Assembly (NCBI RefSeq): GCF_007164525.1
Contig: NZ_AP019791.1
Span: forward strand, 1,785,501-1,849,500
Reading direction: 5' to 3'
Source of the DNA: Rubrobacter xylanophilus
GTDB lineage: Bacteria; Actinomycetota; Rubrobacteria; Rubrobacterales; Rubrobacteraceae
Length of the DNA: 64,000 bases
In this document: in pieces, positions 20,414 through 29,580 of the stretch
Position numbering within the stretch: the first letter of the stretch is position 1
Layout: each line of letters begins with the position of its first letter
Notes under the pieces: generated by a model
Told to the model about the DNA's origin: nothing
The model's database searches: none
What the model saw: the letters and a program-made list of their open reading frames with translations, nothing else
Position numbers and translations under genes: made by a program

Positions 20414-21847
20414 ATGAGGACGCGCCTGGCGCACCTTCTCCGGCGGGGCGGGCAAGCCGGGAAACGTCCAGCCCGGACGCTCGCCTACGCCGAGACTGCC
20501 GCCGCCCTGGTCATCATCGTAGGCGCCGGGCTGCTCCTGCAACCGCAGAACCCGGGGTTCGTCGGGGTCTCTCCCCACCCCTTCTGGCTCGTCGTGATCC
20601 CCGTAGCCGCCCTGCACGGAAGCCCTCCGGGATATGCGGCGGGGGCGGCCTCCGCGCTGGTCTACCTGGGGCTCACCGCCGTGCAGGCGGGTTCGGTCAC
20701 CAATCCCGCCCTCCTGCGCCCGGACCTCCTTCTCGAACCCGTCCTCTTCCTGGTGGCCGGCGGGGCCCTCGGGGAGCTCAGGGAGGCCCAGCGGCGGCGG
20801 GAGGAGGCCCTCCTGCAGCGTCAGGAGGAGCTGGAGAGGGACCTGCAGGACCTCGCCCAGCGCTACCTGGCCTCCGTGGAGCTCGCCCGCGAGCTCGAGC
20901 GCAGGATCGCCGACCAGACCTCTACCGTCACCACGCTCTACGAGGCAGCGAAGGCGCTAGAGCGGCTGGAGGTCGAGGAGCTCTCCCCGGCGGTACTGGA
21001 GCTGGCCAGCAGCTTCGTCGACGTGGAGGCATGTTCACTCTACCTGCTCAGGGACGGCCGTTTCGTCCTTGCGGCCGGCCGGCCGGAGAATGCCTCTCGT
21101 CCGCGGGAGCTGGACGTCTCGGGCGGGCTCCCCGCGATCGTGAGCTCCGAGCGCCGGACGGCCACCGTACACGAGCTCCTCACCGAGCCAACCCCCGGCC
21201 GCCTGGCCCGCCAGCCGATGCTGATGGCCGCGCCCATACTAGACACCGACGGCGAGGTGGCCGGGATGCTGGTCGCCGAGCGGATGCCCTTCCTGCGCTT
21301 CACCCCGGCCGCAACGCGGCTGTTCACGCTGCTCGGAGACTGGGCCTCGAGCGCCTTCCAGCGGGCGCTGCGCTTCCAGCAGACGCGCGACAGGAACGTC
21401 GAGGACGAGCTCACCGGCGCCTACAACCACGCCTACCTGCTCAAGCGGGCCGAGGAGGAGGTCTTCCGGGCCAGGACCTACGGCGTCCCGCTCTCGCTGC
21501 TGGCGCTCCGGGCGGAGGACCACGAACGGATTCCCCCGGTGCGGCTTCCGGGGGTGCTGCGAACCCTGAGCCTGGTCTTTCGCCACCACATCCGCCCCGT
21601 CGACGTCCTGGGGAAACACGCCGAGGAGGGCACCTTCCTGCTGCTGCTCCCCCACCTCACCGCCGGGGAGGCCGAGGCGCTGGCGGAGAAACTCCGGAGG
21701 GAGGTCGAGGGTTTCGGCTTCAAGCCCTTCGAGACGGACGACCGCACCCTTCGGCTGTGCACGGGAAGGGCCACGTTCTCCGGAGCCGGAGGAGCTCGGG
21801 AGCTGGTGGAGGCCGCGGTGCGCTCCCTCGGGAAGGGGAGCGGATGA
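20414..21847 (+). CDS. pelD: PelD-like c-di-GMP receptor of polysaccharide synthesis
   Basis: Inner-membrane regulator, 477 aa. Four TM segments lie within about 28-120, a coiled coil at about 122-165, a GAF domain at about 175-320 and a GGDEF-derived domain at about 330-475. The catalytic motif has become AEEGT (403-407), but the inhibitory-site motif R394-P-V-D397 is intact exactly five residues before it. P. aeruginosa PelD has this arrangement and binds c-di-GMP to switch on Pel synthesis. It overlaps the next gene by ATGA. The assignment rests on architecture plus the PelE/F/G genes that follow. Confidence 0.88.
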   Translation: MRTRLAHLLRRGGQAGKRPARTLAYAETAAALVIIVGAGLLLQPQNPGFVGVSPHPFWLVVIPVAALHGSPPGYAAGAASALVYLGLTAVQAGSVTNPALLRPDLLLEPVLFLVAGGALGELREAQRRREEALLQRQEELERDLQDLAQRYLASVELARELERRIADQTSTVTTLYEAAKALERLEVEELSPAVLELASSFVDVEACSLYLLRDGRFVLAAGRPENASRPRELDVSGGLPAIVSSERRTATVHELLTEPTPGRLARQPMLMAAPILDTDGEVAGMLVAERMPFLRFTPAATRLFTLLGDWASSAFQRALRFQQTRDRNVEDELTGAYNHAYLLKRAEEEVFRARTYGVPLSLLALRAEDHERIPPVRLPGVLRTLSLVFRHHIRPVDVLGKHAEEGTFLLLLPHLTAGEAEALAEKLRREVEGFGFKPFETDDRTLRLCTGRATFSGAGGARELVEAAVRSLGKGSG

Positions 21848-22830
21848 TGGGACCGCTGCTGTGGCTCGTGAGCTTCCCGCTGGAGACGGCGGCGGGCTGG
21901 CTACTGTTGGGCGGGAGTCCGGGGCGCATCATCGCCTCCGTGGCGGTGCACGCGGCGGCCTGCTGCGTCTTCGGCTGCTCACTGCTCCGGGCCAGGGGAA
22001 GGGGCTGGCCGATGGTGGGCTTCACGCTCTCGCTGGTGGTCTTCCCGCTCGCCGGGATGCTCGCCGCGGCCCTGGCCTACGCGGCGGCGGCGCTCCCCCA
22101 GCCACGGTGGCGCCCCTCCGGAGAACCCGAGGTGAGAGAGGAAGACCCCCTCTCGCGGGCAAGGAGGGTGGAGATCTCGCTGCTCGAAGAGCGGGAGGTG
22201 GAGCCGGTGGTGGACGTGCTGCGGGAGGAAGACCCGGAGGCCAAGCGGGCGGCGATCGAGCGGCTCGCGCTGCGGCGCGACTCGGAGGCGATCCGGGTGC
22301 TTCGGGGGCTGCTGCACGACCCGTCCCCCGAGGCGCGGCTGTTCGCCTCGCTGACCCTCTCCCGGCTGGAGGACGAGATCGGCAAGGAGATCCTCGCCGC
22401 CCGCCGGGACGCCGAGAGAGCCCCGGAGGACCCGGCGGCGCGCGAGCGTCTCGCAGACCTCTACCTCGAGTACGCCCTCAGCGGGCTGCTGGAGGACGCC
22501 GCCCGGGACTACTATCTCAGGATGGCCTGCGAGGAGTACGAGGCTGCCCTCCGGGCCGGGGCCGGGAAGGGGCGCAACGGTCTGCGCCTCGCCCGGGCCC
22601 ATCTGGGGCTCGGCGAGATCGCGCAGGCCGCCGGGCTCCTCGACGAGCTGGGCCGCGAGCGCCCCGACGACCCGGAGGTGCACCTGCTCCGGATGGAGAC
22701 GATCTTCGACTTCGGCGACCTGCGGGAGCTCAAAACGTACGCCCGGCGGGTACTCGGGCGCCTGCCCGAGGGCTCCGAGGCCCGCGAGCTCGCCGGATGG
22801 TGGGCCGGGGAGGCCGAGGGTGGCGCGTAA
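21844..22830 (+). CDS. pelE: PelE-like membrane protein with helical repeats
   Basis: Protein of 328 aa. Two to three TM segments occupy about 1-85, then a soluble alpha-helical part follows. It has a HEAT-like stretch (AAIERLALRRDSEAIRVLRG) and TPR-like repeats to the end. PelE in Gram-negative operons likewise joins TM segments to TPRs and works beside PelD and PelG in the synthase complex. Start ATG 21844 overlaps the pelD stop; the next ATG at 21847 is equally possible. Sequence similarity alone would be weak; position between pelD and pelF decides the call. Confidence 0.68.
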   Translation: MMGPLLWLVSFPLETAAGWLLLGGSPGRIIASVAVHAAACCVFGCSLLRARGRGWPMVGFTLSLVVFPLAGMLAAALAYAAAALPQPRWRPSGEPEVREEDPLSRARRVEISLLEEREVEPVVDVLREEDPEAKRAAIERLALRRDSEAIRVLRGLLHDPSPEARLFASLTLSRLEDEIGKEILAARRDAERAPEDPAARERLADLYLEYALSGLLEDAARDYYLRMACEEYEAALRAGAGKGRNGLRLARAHLGLGEIAQAAGLLDELGRERPDDPEVHLLRMETIFDFGDLRELKTYARRVLGRLPEGSEARELAGWWAGEAEGGA

Positions 22831-24328
22831 CGGCGGGGTGGTGGACGTGTGCCTGGTCGTCGAGGGGACCTACCCCTACGTCCGGGGCGGGGTCTCCTCC
22901 TGGGTGCACAACCTCATCCGGGGGCTCCCGGAGAAGAGCTTCAGGGTGCTCTTCATCGGGCCGTCGCCCGAGATGGACTACGAGGAGCGCTACGAGCTGC
23001 CGGAGAACCTCCTGGGCATCGACAAGGTCTACGCCCAGGACTTCCGGCCGGAGAGCATGAGGAGCCCGGTAGCCGGGAAAGACTCCCGGAAGGGCTGGGA
23101 GATCCTGCGGAGCTTCCACGAGCATCTCGCGCAGGGGCGGGGGGTGCCGCTCTTCGACGAGGTCTACGCCGCGGCCGGGAACCCCAAGAGCCGCTCGCTC
23201 GGGGTGCAGGATCTCTTCCGCTCGCCCGAGTCCTGGCGGATGGTGGTGGACCTCTACCGCAGAAACGGCCGCGACGCCTCCTTCGTGGACTACTACTGGA
23301 CCTGGCGCTTCACACACCTGCCGCTCTTCCAGATGATGCAGGCCGAGGTCCCTCCGGCCAGGGTCTACCACACCGTCTCCACCGGCTACGCCGGGTTCCT
23401 GGCGGCGCTGGCCAAAAAGCGGACCGGCTCCCCCATGATCGTCACCGAGCACGGCATCTACACCCGGGAGCGGAGCATCGAGATAGCGCAGGCCGACTGG
23501 ATCCACGTCACCGAGCCCCAGGACTACAGGATCCGGCGCACCCAGGGCTTCTTCAAGCAGTGGTGGACCAACATGTTCAGGATGATGAGCCGGCTCTGCT
23601 ACCAGGAGGCGGACCGGGTGATCACCATAACCCAGGTCAACCAGCGCTACCAGCTCGAAGAGGGGGCAGCACCCGAGAGTATGCTGGTCATCCCCAACGG
23701 CATAAGGCCCGAGAGGTTCCGCCCGGCCCGCGAGGCCCGACGCCCGGAGGAGGAGTTCGTCGTGGGGTTCGTCGGCCGGGTCGTCCCCATAAAGGACGTC
23801 AAGACCTTCATCCGGGCCATCAAGCTGGCCGAGCCTGAGATCCCCAACCTTCGGGCCTACGTCGTAGGCCCCAACGAGGAGGATCCGGAGTACTTCGCCG
23901 AGTGCCGCCAGCTCACCTCGCTCCTCGGGCTGGAGGACAGGATCGTCTACACCGGTCCCCAGGACGTGCTGGAGTACTACCGACGGATGCACGTGCTGGT
24001 GATCACCAGCATCAGCGAGGGTCAGCCGCTGGTCATCCTGGAGGCCAACAGCGCCGGGGTGCCGGTGGTGGCCACCAACGTGGGCGCCTGCGCCGAGCTG
24101 ATCCACGGCCGCACCCCCGAAGACCGGGCGCTGGGCCCCGGGGGCATCGTCACCGCGGTGGCCAGCCCCCGGGAGACGGCCGACGCCCTCATCCGGCTGG
24201 CCCGGAACCCACGGTTGCGAGAGAAGATGGCGCGGGCCGGCACAGTCCGGATGGAGCGCTTCTACCGGGAGGACGAGCTGAACAGGACTTATCTCGGGAT
24301 CTACGACGAGCTGGTGAAGGGGGGCTGA
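22820..24328 (+). CDS. pelF: PelF glycosyltransferase (GT4)
   Basis: Cytosolic GT-B enzyme, 502 aa, that polymerises the Pel chain from UDP-sugars. PelF hallmarks are EGTYPYVRGGVSSWVHNLI near 15-33, TEHGIYTRER around 209-218, and the retaining-GT4 EX7E motif at E400 and E408 (SEGQPLVILE). The GTG at 22820 lies inside the end of pelE (11-bp overlap). PelF normally needs PelD/E/G at the membrane, all encoded around it. The Aspergillus galactosaminogalactan polymerase Gt4c belongs to the same GT4 group. Confidence 0.95.
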   Translation: MARNGGVVDVCLVVEGTYPYVRGGVSSWVHNLIRGLPEKSFRVLFIGPSPEMDYEERYELPENLLGIDKVYAQDFRPESMRSPVAGKDSRKGWEILRSFHEHLAQGRGVPLFDEVYAAAGNPKSRSLGVQDLFRSPESWRMVVDLYRRNGRDASFVDYYWTWRFTHLPLFQMMQAEVPPARVYHTVSTGYAGFLAALAKKRTGSPMIVTEHGIYTRERSIEIAQADWIHVTEPQDYRIRRTQGFFKQWWTNMFRMMSRLCYQEADRVITITQVNQRYQLEEGAAPESMLVIPNGIRPERFRPAREARRPEEEFVVGFVGRVVPIKDVKTFIRAIKLAEPEIPNLRAYVVGPNEEDPEYFAECRQLTSLLGLEDRIVYTGPQDVLEYYRRMHVLVITSISEGQPLVILEANSAGVPVVATNVGACAELIHGRTPEDRALGPGGIVTAVASPRETADALIRLARNPRLREKMARAGTVRMERFYREDELNRTYLGIYDELVKGG

Positions 24329-24331
24329 GAG

Positions 24332-25705
24332 GTGGCGGGTATAGGCTTCGAGCTGCAAAAGGCCCTCCGGGAGGAGAGCTACCTCGGCAAGATCCGGGGC
24401 TACCTCTACGCGGCGGTAATCTCCTCCGGTCCCTGGCTGCTCTCCGTGGTGGCGCTCAGCCTGCTCGGGGTCGTCTCGGCGACCTTTCTTTCGCGCGAGG
24501 CCGTGGCCCTCTTCGCGGCCACCATCACCCACACCTTCGCCGTCTCGCTCATCACCACCGGCCTGATACAGATGGTCGTCACCCGCTACCTCGCCGACGA
24601 GCTCTACATGAACCGTCCGGAGTCGGTCGGGCCCACCTTCGTAGCCGTCCTGGTTCTCTCCAGCGGGGTGCAGTTCGTGATCATAAACGCCCTGCTGGCC
24701 CTCACCGACCTCCCGCTCGGCTACCGGCTCCCGGCGGCGGCGCTCTACGTCGCCGTGAGCGGCCTCTGGGTGGCGATGGTCTTCCTCTCGGCCGCCCGCG
24801 ACTACCTCTCCATCGTGGCGGCCTTCGCGGCCGGGTATCTGATCAGCTTCCTCGCCGCCGCGCTGCTCGGCTCGCGCTACGGGCTCTCGGCCTACCTGAT
24901 GGGCTTCGCCGGCGGGCAGATGATCGCGCTGGGCCTGCTCTCGGCCCGGGTGCTGGCGGAGTTCGAGCCGGAGAGACCGTTGAACCTGAGCTTCGCCGGC
25001 TACTTCCGGCGCTACCCCTCCCTGGCGGCAATCGGCCTGACCTACAACCTGGGGCTGTGGGCGGACAAGATCGTCTTCTGGATCTCCCCGACCGGGGTGG
25101 ACGTGGGGAGCTTCATGAACGTCTTCCAGCCCTACGACACCTCGTTCTTCGTGGCGAGCCTGGTGATCATCCCGTCCCTCGCCCTGTTCACCGTGAACAT
25201 CGAGACGGACTTCTACACCCACTACAGGAGCTTCTACGACGCCATCCAGAGCCGGCTGAGCCTGGGGGACCTGCTAGCCGCGAAACGGGGCATGGCCCGC
25301 TCCCTGAAAGGGAGCTACCTCTCCCTGTTCAAGGTGCAGGGGGCGGTGGCCCTACTCTCCGTCACGGTGCTCACGCCCCTCACCCGCATCATGAATCTCC
25401 CTCCCGGTTACTGGCCGCTCTTCAGGGTGATGGTGCTGGGGATGAGCGCCCAGGTCTTTCTGCTGTTCACCGTCCTGATCCTGCTGTACCTCGACCTCCG
25501 GGGCAGCGCGCTCGCCGCCTGCTGCACGTTTCTGGCGGCGAACGTGGTGCTCACGGCGCTCACCATCCCGGCCGGGCCCGGCCTCTACGGCTACGGGTTC
25601 CTCGCCGCCTCGGTGCTCGGGGCGCTCTTCTCGGTGGCGCTATTGCGGGAGCGCTTCGGAAAGCTGGAGTACCTGACCTTCAGCCGGCAGCCGATGTCTT
25701 CGTGA
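24332..25705 (+). CDS. pelG: PelG membrane transporter
   Basis: Polytopic membrane protein, 457 aa, with about 12 TM segments. It opens with the family signature GIGFELQKALREESYLGKI, followed by ISSGPWLLS. PelG is a Wzx/MATE-like protein thought to export the growing polymer together with PelF. The GTG at 24332 comes 4 bp after the pelF stop, behind GAGAGG. Length equals that of Pseudomonas PelG. Membrane segments occur throughout except the loop around 290-325. Confidence 0.92.
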   Translation: MAGIGFELQKALREESYLGKIRGYLYAAVISSGPWLLSVVALSLLGVVSATFLSREAVALFAATITHTFAVSLITTGLIQMVVTRYLADELYMNRPESVGPTFVAVLVLSSGVQFVIINALLALTDLPLGYRLPAAALYVAVSGLWVAMVFLSAARDYLSIVAAFAAGYLISFLAAALLGSRYGLSAYLMGFAGGQMIALGLLSARVLAEFEPERPLNLSFAGYFRRYPSLAAIGLTYNLGLWADKIVFWISPTGVDVGSFMNVFQPYDTSFFVASLVIIPSLALFTVNIETDFYTHYRSFYDAIQSRLSLGDLLAAKRGMARSLKGSYLSLFKVQGAVALLSVTVLTPLTRIMNLPPGYWPLFRVMVLGMSAQVFLLFTVLILLYLDLRGSALAACCTFLAANVVLTALTIPAGPGLYGYGFLAASVLGALFSVALLRERFGKLEYLTFSRQPMSS

Positions 25706-25717
25706 GGTGAGAGAACC

Positions 25718-27673
25718 GTGCGACCACCACTCTACGTCCTCATCACGGTCTCATCGTTTTTCGCCCTCGGCCTGGCGGTCCTGTTCCTGACCCTACCCGG
25801 GGTGGGCCGGTACGAGATCGGGCTGCGGGTGCCGGAGAACTACGGAGAAGTCTCCCCCGACACGGCGGATGAGAGCGAATCCTCTCCGCACGCGCTGCCC
25901 CCGGCGACCTCACCGTGGCCCTCCTCCGAAGATCTAGGGTGCCCGAGCAGGGACCTGCGCCTGCTCGTCCTCTCGGCCGACGGCGAAGAGAGCACCCTCC
26001 CGGCCATCCGGCAAGCGCTGGACTACCTGGGCACCCCCTACTCGGTTTACGTGGCCTCCGAGGAGCCGCCGCTGACCCGCGAACGGCTCGCGGAGGGCTG
26101 CCACGGCTTCTATCAAGGCGTGATTCTGGCCAGCGGCAACCTCTCCTACACCCCGCCGGGAGAGGAGCGGTCGCGCAGCGCGCTCTCCGAGGAGGAGTGG
26201 GAGGCGCTGCGCGAATACGAGGCGGACTTCGGGGTGCGCCGGCTCGCCTGGTACGCCTACCCGCAGCCGGAGTACGGGCTCGGCCCGCCCGAAGCCTCCG
26301 GAGACGAACCCGTCCGGGGCCGGCTCACCAAACGGGGACGCGAGCTCTTCGGCTACCTGAACCCCGAGACCCCCGTGACGATCCGGGACGCCTTCGTCTA
26401 CCGCTCCCGTCCGGCGGAGGACGCCATCCCGCTGCTCACCGACGGCGAGGGGCATGCCCTCGCCGTCGTCGCCGACCATCCCGGCGGCCGGCAGACCCTC
26501 GCCCTCACCTTCTCCAGCAACCCCTGGCTCACCCACAACCTCCTCCTCTCCTACGGCCTCGTCGACTGGGTCACCGGCGGGCTCTTCCTGGGCGAGCGGC
26601 GGGTGTACCTCACCGCCCACGTGGACGACGTCTTCATCCCGAACCGGCTGATCGGCGGCGACTCCTACAGGATGACCGGCGACGACCTGCAGGCGACGCT
26701 CGCACGCCAGCGCGAGTGGCGCTCCCGAGAGCTCTTCCGCGAGATCCGGCTGGACATGGCGTACAACGCCTACGGGACCACCGGCCTCTACATCCCCGAC
26801 ACCCTCACCCCCACCGCCCGCGAGCTGGAGGGGGAGTTCCGCTGGATCAACCACACCTACCGCCATCTGGACTGGGACGAGGTCAGATACCAGACCGCCG
26901 CCTCCGAGCTGCGGCAGAACGACGTCTGGGCCCGGGAGACGGAACTCTCCCGCTACAGCCCGCTCAACCTCGTCACGCCGGAGTACTCGGGGATGAACAA
27001 CCCGGAGGCCATGCGGGCCGTCCGCGACGCGGGGGTCCGCTACATGGTCGGGGACACCTCCGAGCCGGGCTTCGACAACCCCTCTCCGAACGCCGGCCTG
27101 GACCACCCGCTCGAGCCCTCCGTCTTCGTCGTTCCCCGCTACCCCACCAACCTGGGCTTCGACGTCTCCACCCCCGAGGAGTGGACCAGCGACTACAACC
27201 GGCGCTACCGGGAATTCTGGGGCGAGAGGCTCTCCTACGATGAGGTGCTGGACCGCGAGAGCGACGTGCTCCTCTCCTACATGCTAAAGGGGGACATAAA
27301 CCCGCTGATGTTCCACCAGGCCAACCTCAGGGCCTACGATGGGGAGCACACCCTGCTCACCGACCTCCTGCAGGCCACCCTGCGAAAATATGCCCGGCTC
27401 TACAGGCTGCCGGTCCTGAGCCCCCCGATGCAGGAGCTGGGGGAGCGCGTGGAGCGCCGGACGACCTACGACGCGGCGGGCGTGATGGCGAGCGTGGTGC
27501 CCGGCGAGAGGATACGGCTGCTCTCCCGGCGGGCGGCGGAGGCCCCGGTCACGGGGCTCAGGACCCCCGGGGCGGAGACGTACGGCGGGGAACCCACCAC
27601 CCGCGTCGGGCTCGAGCCCGGCGAGCCCGTGGTCCTGCCCCTGCGGAGCGGCCGGGAAGGCGGGGGATCGTAG
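25718..27673 (+). CDS. Secreted polysaccharide deacetylase, Agd3/PelA-type (CE18-like)
   Basis: Protein of 651 aa anchored by one N-terminal TM segment (about 5-27) with the rest extracellular. A Rossmann-like N-terminal domain precedes the deacetylase barrel, which has the metal-site motif H301-V-D303-D304 (TAHVDDVF) and N378-H379-x3-H383 (NHTYRH). This pattern matches the Agd3 deacetylase of Aspergillus and the PelA deacetylase domain, which de-N-acetylate GalNAc-containing polymers and make them cationic. GTG 25718 follows GAGGTGAGA. Directly behind pelG, it is surely part of the same operon. It lacks a fused hydrolase domain; a separate GH135-like gene lies at 28048. Confidence 0.85.
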   Translation: MRPPLYVLITVSSFFALGLAVLFLTLPGVGRYEIGLRVPENYGEVSPDTADESESSPHALPPATSPWPSSEDLGCPSRDLRLLVLSADGEESTLPAIRQALDYLGTPYSVYVASEEPPLTRERLAEGCHGFYQGVILASGNLSYTPPGEERSRSALSEEEWEALREYEADFGVRRLAWYAYPQPEYGLGPPEASGDEPVRGRLTKRGRELFGYLNPETPVTIRDAFVYRSRPAEDAIPLLTDGEGHALAVVADHPGGRQTLALTFSSNPWLTHNLLLSYGLVDWVTGGLFLGERRVYLTAHVDDVFIPNRLIGGDSYRMTGDDLQATLARQREWRSRELFREIRLDMAYNAYGTTGLYIPDTLTPTARELEGEFRWINHTYRHLDWDEVRYQTAASELRQNDVWARETELSRYSPLNLVTPEYSGMNNPEAMRAVRDAGVRYMVGDTSEPGFDNPSPNAGLDHPLEPSVFVVPRYPTNLGFDVSTPEEWTSDYNRRYREFWGERLSYDEVLDRESDVLLSYMLKGDINPLMFHQANLRAYDGEHTLLTDLLQATLRKYARLYRLPVLSPPMQELGERVERRTTYDAAGVMASVVPGERIRLLSRRAAEAPVTGLRTPGAETYGGEPTTRVGLEPGEPVVLPLRSGREGGGS

Positions 27674-27697
27674 AGGCGAGAAAGGGGGTCTGGCGAG

Positions 27698-28051
27698 ATG
27701 GGGATCCTGAAGGTGCGAAAGGAAGGCGACGGAATCACCGTGGTCGGCTGCGAGCCGGGCACGGTGCTCGACGCGGCCGGTTCCAGCGAACTGCGCACAC
27801 GGGCCGAAGAGCTGCTCGGAGCCCCTCCCCGACTGGTCTTCGACATGGGCGGCGTGGAATTCGTGGACAGCTCGGCCATCGGGGCGCTCGTCGGGCTGCT
27901 GCGCTCGGCCCGGGAGGCCGGCGGAGACGTGAGGCTGGCCCGGGTGGGACGGGACGTGCGCACGATCTTCGAGCTCACCCGACTCGACTCGGTATTCGAA
28001 ATCCATCCCTCCGTCGAGGAGGCGGTGCTCTCCTTCCGGAACGCTCCCTAG
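27698..28051 (+). CDS. STAS-domain anti-sigma-factor antagonist, second copy
   Basis: STAS protein of 117 aa with the acceptor loop VEFVDSSAIGALVGLLR and a final VFEIHPSVEEAVLSF helix. ATG 27698 follows AAAGGGGG. It ends the pel operon, 24 bp after the deacetylase, and its stop overlaps the convergent Sph3-like gene. Together with the STAS gene before pelD it brackets the synthase genes. It could be a target of the RsbW-like kinase (19414) and the PP2C phosphatase (29581). Confidence 0.88.
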   Translation: MGILKVRKEGDGITVVGCEPGTVLDAAGSSELRTRAEELLGAPPRLVFDMGGVEFVDSSAIGALVGLLRSAREAGGDVRLARVGRDVRTIFELTRLDSVFEIHPSVEEAVLSFRNAP

Positions 28052-29577
28052 TCCAGCACCAGGAAGGCGTCCACGTCAATCCGGGTGCCGGTGGAGCGGG
28101 CGTCGGCGGAGCCCAGAGGCCGGACCTCCAGCGAGTGCGTCCCCCGCTCGCCGAAGTCCCTGCGGAAGACGACCTCCCGCGCCTTTACCATGTCACCGTA
28201 GAGGTCCACGGTCGGCACCCGTACCCCGTCGACCCACACCTCGGCCCTGCCGCGGTTCGGCCCCTCTACCGCCACCCAGCCCACCTCGCGACCCGTGAAG
28301 ACGAACCGGGCGACTGCCGGGGGATCCTTCTCGTGCCTGAGCCCCCCTCCGTAGGCTCCGGACGGTTGTGCCAGCCTCCACCGGCCCGCCGGGTAGGTGA
28401 CCCCGGGCCCGTCCTCCTGACTGGCGGCGAGCGAGAACGTCCGGGATACGGCCCAGCCGCCGGTGTTCCCGGCTCTATCCCGGGCCCGGATCCTGAAGGC
28501 GTGGTCGCCGGGAGCGAGCCGGAGGGTCACCCCGGTGGCGGAGGGCTCCGGCAACGAGACGGGCTCGAAGGGTCCACCGCCCTCGCTGTGCTCCAGCTCG
28601 TACCCTGCCACGCCGCTCTGCCCGTCGGAGCCGGACCAGCTCACCCGCACAGGGATCGGCGAGGAGCCGGTCCCGAGCTGCGCAGAGAGGACAAGGTTCT
28701 CCACCGGAGCAGACACCGTCGGCGGCGTCTCGTCGGCCGTGTCGGCGGCGGCCCGCCGCTCGGCCTCCCAGTAGTCCGGGCCGGGCAGGGTGTCCCAGGG
28801 GTTGGGGAGATCGTCCGGGGTGACGTAGATCCAGCCCGCGTTGCGCCGCTTGCTCAGGTAGACGTCCCTCAGCATCTCCGCCTCCCCCGGAACGGCGTAG
28901 ACCAGGTGCCAGAAGCGCTCCGGCGGGTAGCCGGAGACCCATGCCGGCGCCGAGTACTCCTCGGTGTAGGTGGCGTGGGAACCCTCGAAGTTCACGACGA
29001 TGTCCGCGGCGGACATGTAGCACTCGCTGGTCTGGGTGCCCGGGTTGAGGACCACCAGCCCGCCCCGCGCCTTTATGTAGTCGTAGAGCCCGGCGTAGTA
29101 GGGCTGGTCGGCGCAGCCGGTGCTCGCCTCGTCCAGGAAGATGCCGTCCACCCCGTACCAGGAGTAGTAGCGGTCGATCTCCTCCCGCACCCGCTCCCCA
29201 GAGCGGGCGGCGTAGCTGGTGTGCACGTAACCGAGCACCGTGAGCCCCGAAGCCCGGCTCTCGCGCACCTGGGCGGCGTAGTCCGGGTTCGGCGCCTCCC
29301 CGGGGCCGCTGGCCGGGTTTATGACGGCGAGGCGGGCCTCGGGGAAGGAGGCCCCCAGCCGGTCCCACAGAGAGCCCGGGTAGAAGTACGAGGGGACCGC
29401 GATGGACTGGGAGTCGGCGGCGAGCACGACCTCCCTCCCCCCGCCCAGGAGGGCCGCCGTAGCGAGCAGCGCCACCAGCAGCCCCCGCCTTCCGGGGAAC
29501 CCGAAAAGCGCGGCGAGCACCATCCTGGTTCTCTCACGAACCCTCACGGAGGAGGTTATCGGCGGGCGGGAAGGCAT
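28048..29577 (-). CDS. Secreted spherulin-4/Sph3-type glycosidase (GH135-like) with Fn3-like and C-terminal beta domain
   Basis: Protein of 509 aa. A signal segment lies at about 31-54. A (beta/alpha)8 domain covers about 58-290 (VPSYFYPGSLWDRL) with likely catalytic acids D149-E150 (GIFLDEAS) and a further acid E198 (NFEGS). A fibronectin-III-like module spans about 300-385, and a C-terminal jelly-roll-like domain follows (GWVAVEGPNRGRAEVWVDG). Sph3 of Aspergillus is an endo-alpha-1,4-N-acetylgalactosaminidase needed for galactosaminogalactan synthesis. ATG 29577 is preceded by GGGAGGG lying within the end of the PP2C gene, so the two are coupled. It faces the pel operon. Confidence 0.85.
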   Translation of the reverse strand: MPSRPPITSSVRVRERTRMVLAALFGFPGRRGLLVALLATAALLGGGREVVLAADSQSIAVPSYFYPGSLWDRLGASFPEARLAVINPASGPGEAPNPDYAAQVRESRASGLTVLGYVHTSYAARSGERVREEIDRYYSWYGVDGIFLDEASTGCADQPYYAGLYDYIKARGGLVVLNPGTQTSECYMSAADIVVNFEGSHATYTEEYSAPAWVSGYPPERFWHLVYAVPGEAEMLRDVYLSKRRNAGWIYVTPDDLPNPWDTLPGPDYWEAERRAAADTADETPPTVSAPVENLVLSAQLGTGSSPIPVRVSWSGSDGQSGVAGYELEHSEGGGPFEPVSLPEPSATGVTLRLAPGDHAFRIRARDRAGNTGGWAVSRTFSLAASQEDGPGVTYPAGRWRLAQPSGAYGGGLRHEKDPPAVARFVFTGREVGWVAVEGPNRGRAEVWVDGVRVPTVDLYGDMVKAREVVFRRDFGERGTHSLEVRPLGSADARSTGTRIDVDAFLVLD

Positions 29578-29580
29578 CCT

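Noticed and set aside
20414-21847. Reading the PelD-like protein as an active diguanylate cyclase
   Set aside because: The GGDEF motif is AEEGT, lacking the catalytic Gly-Gly and acidic residues, so only a receptor role is supported.
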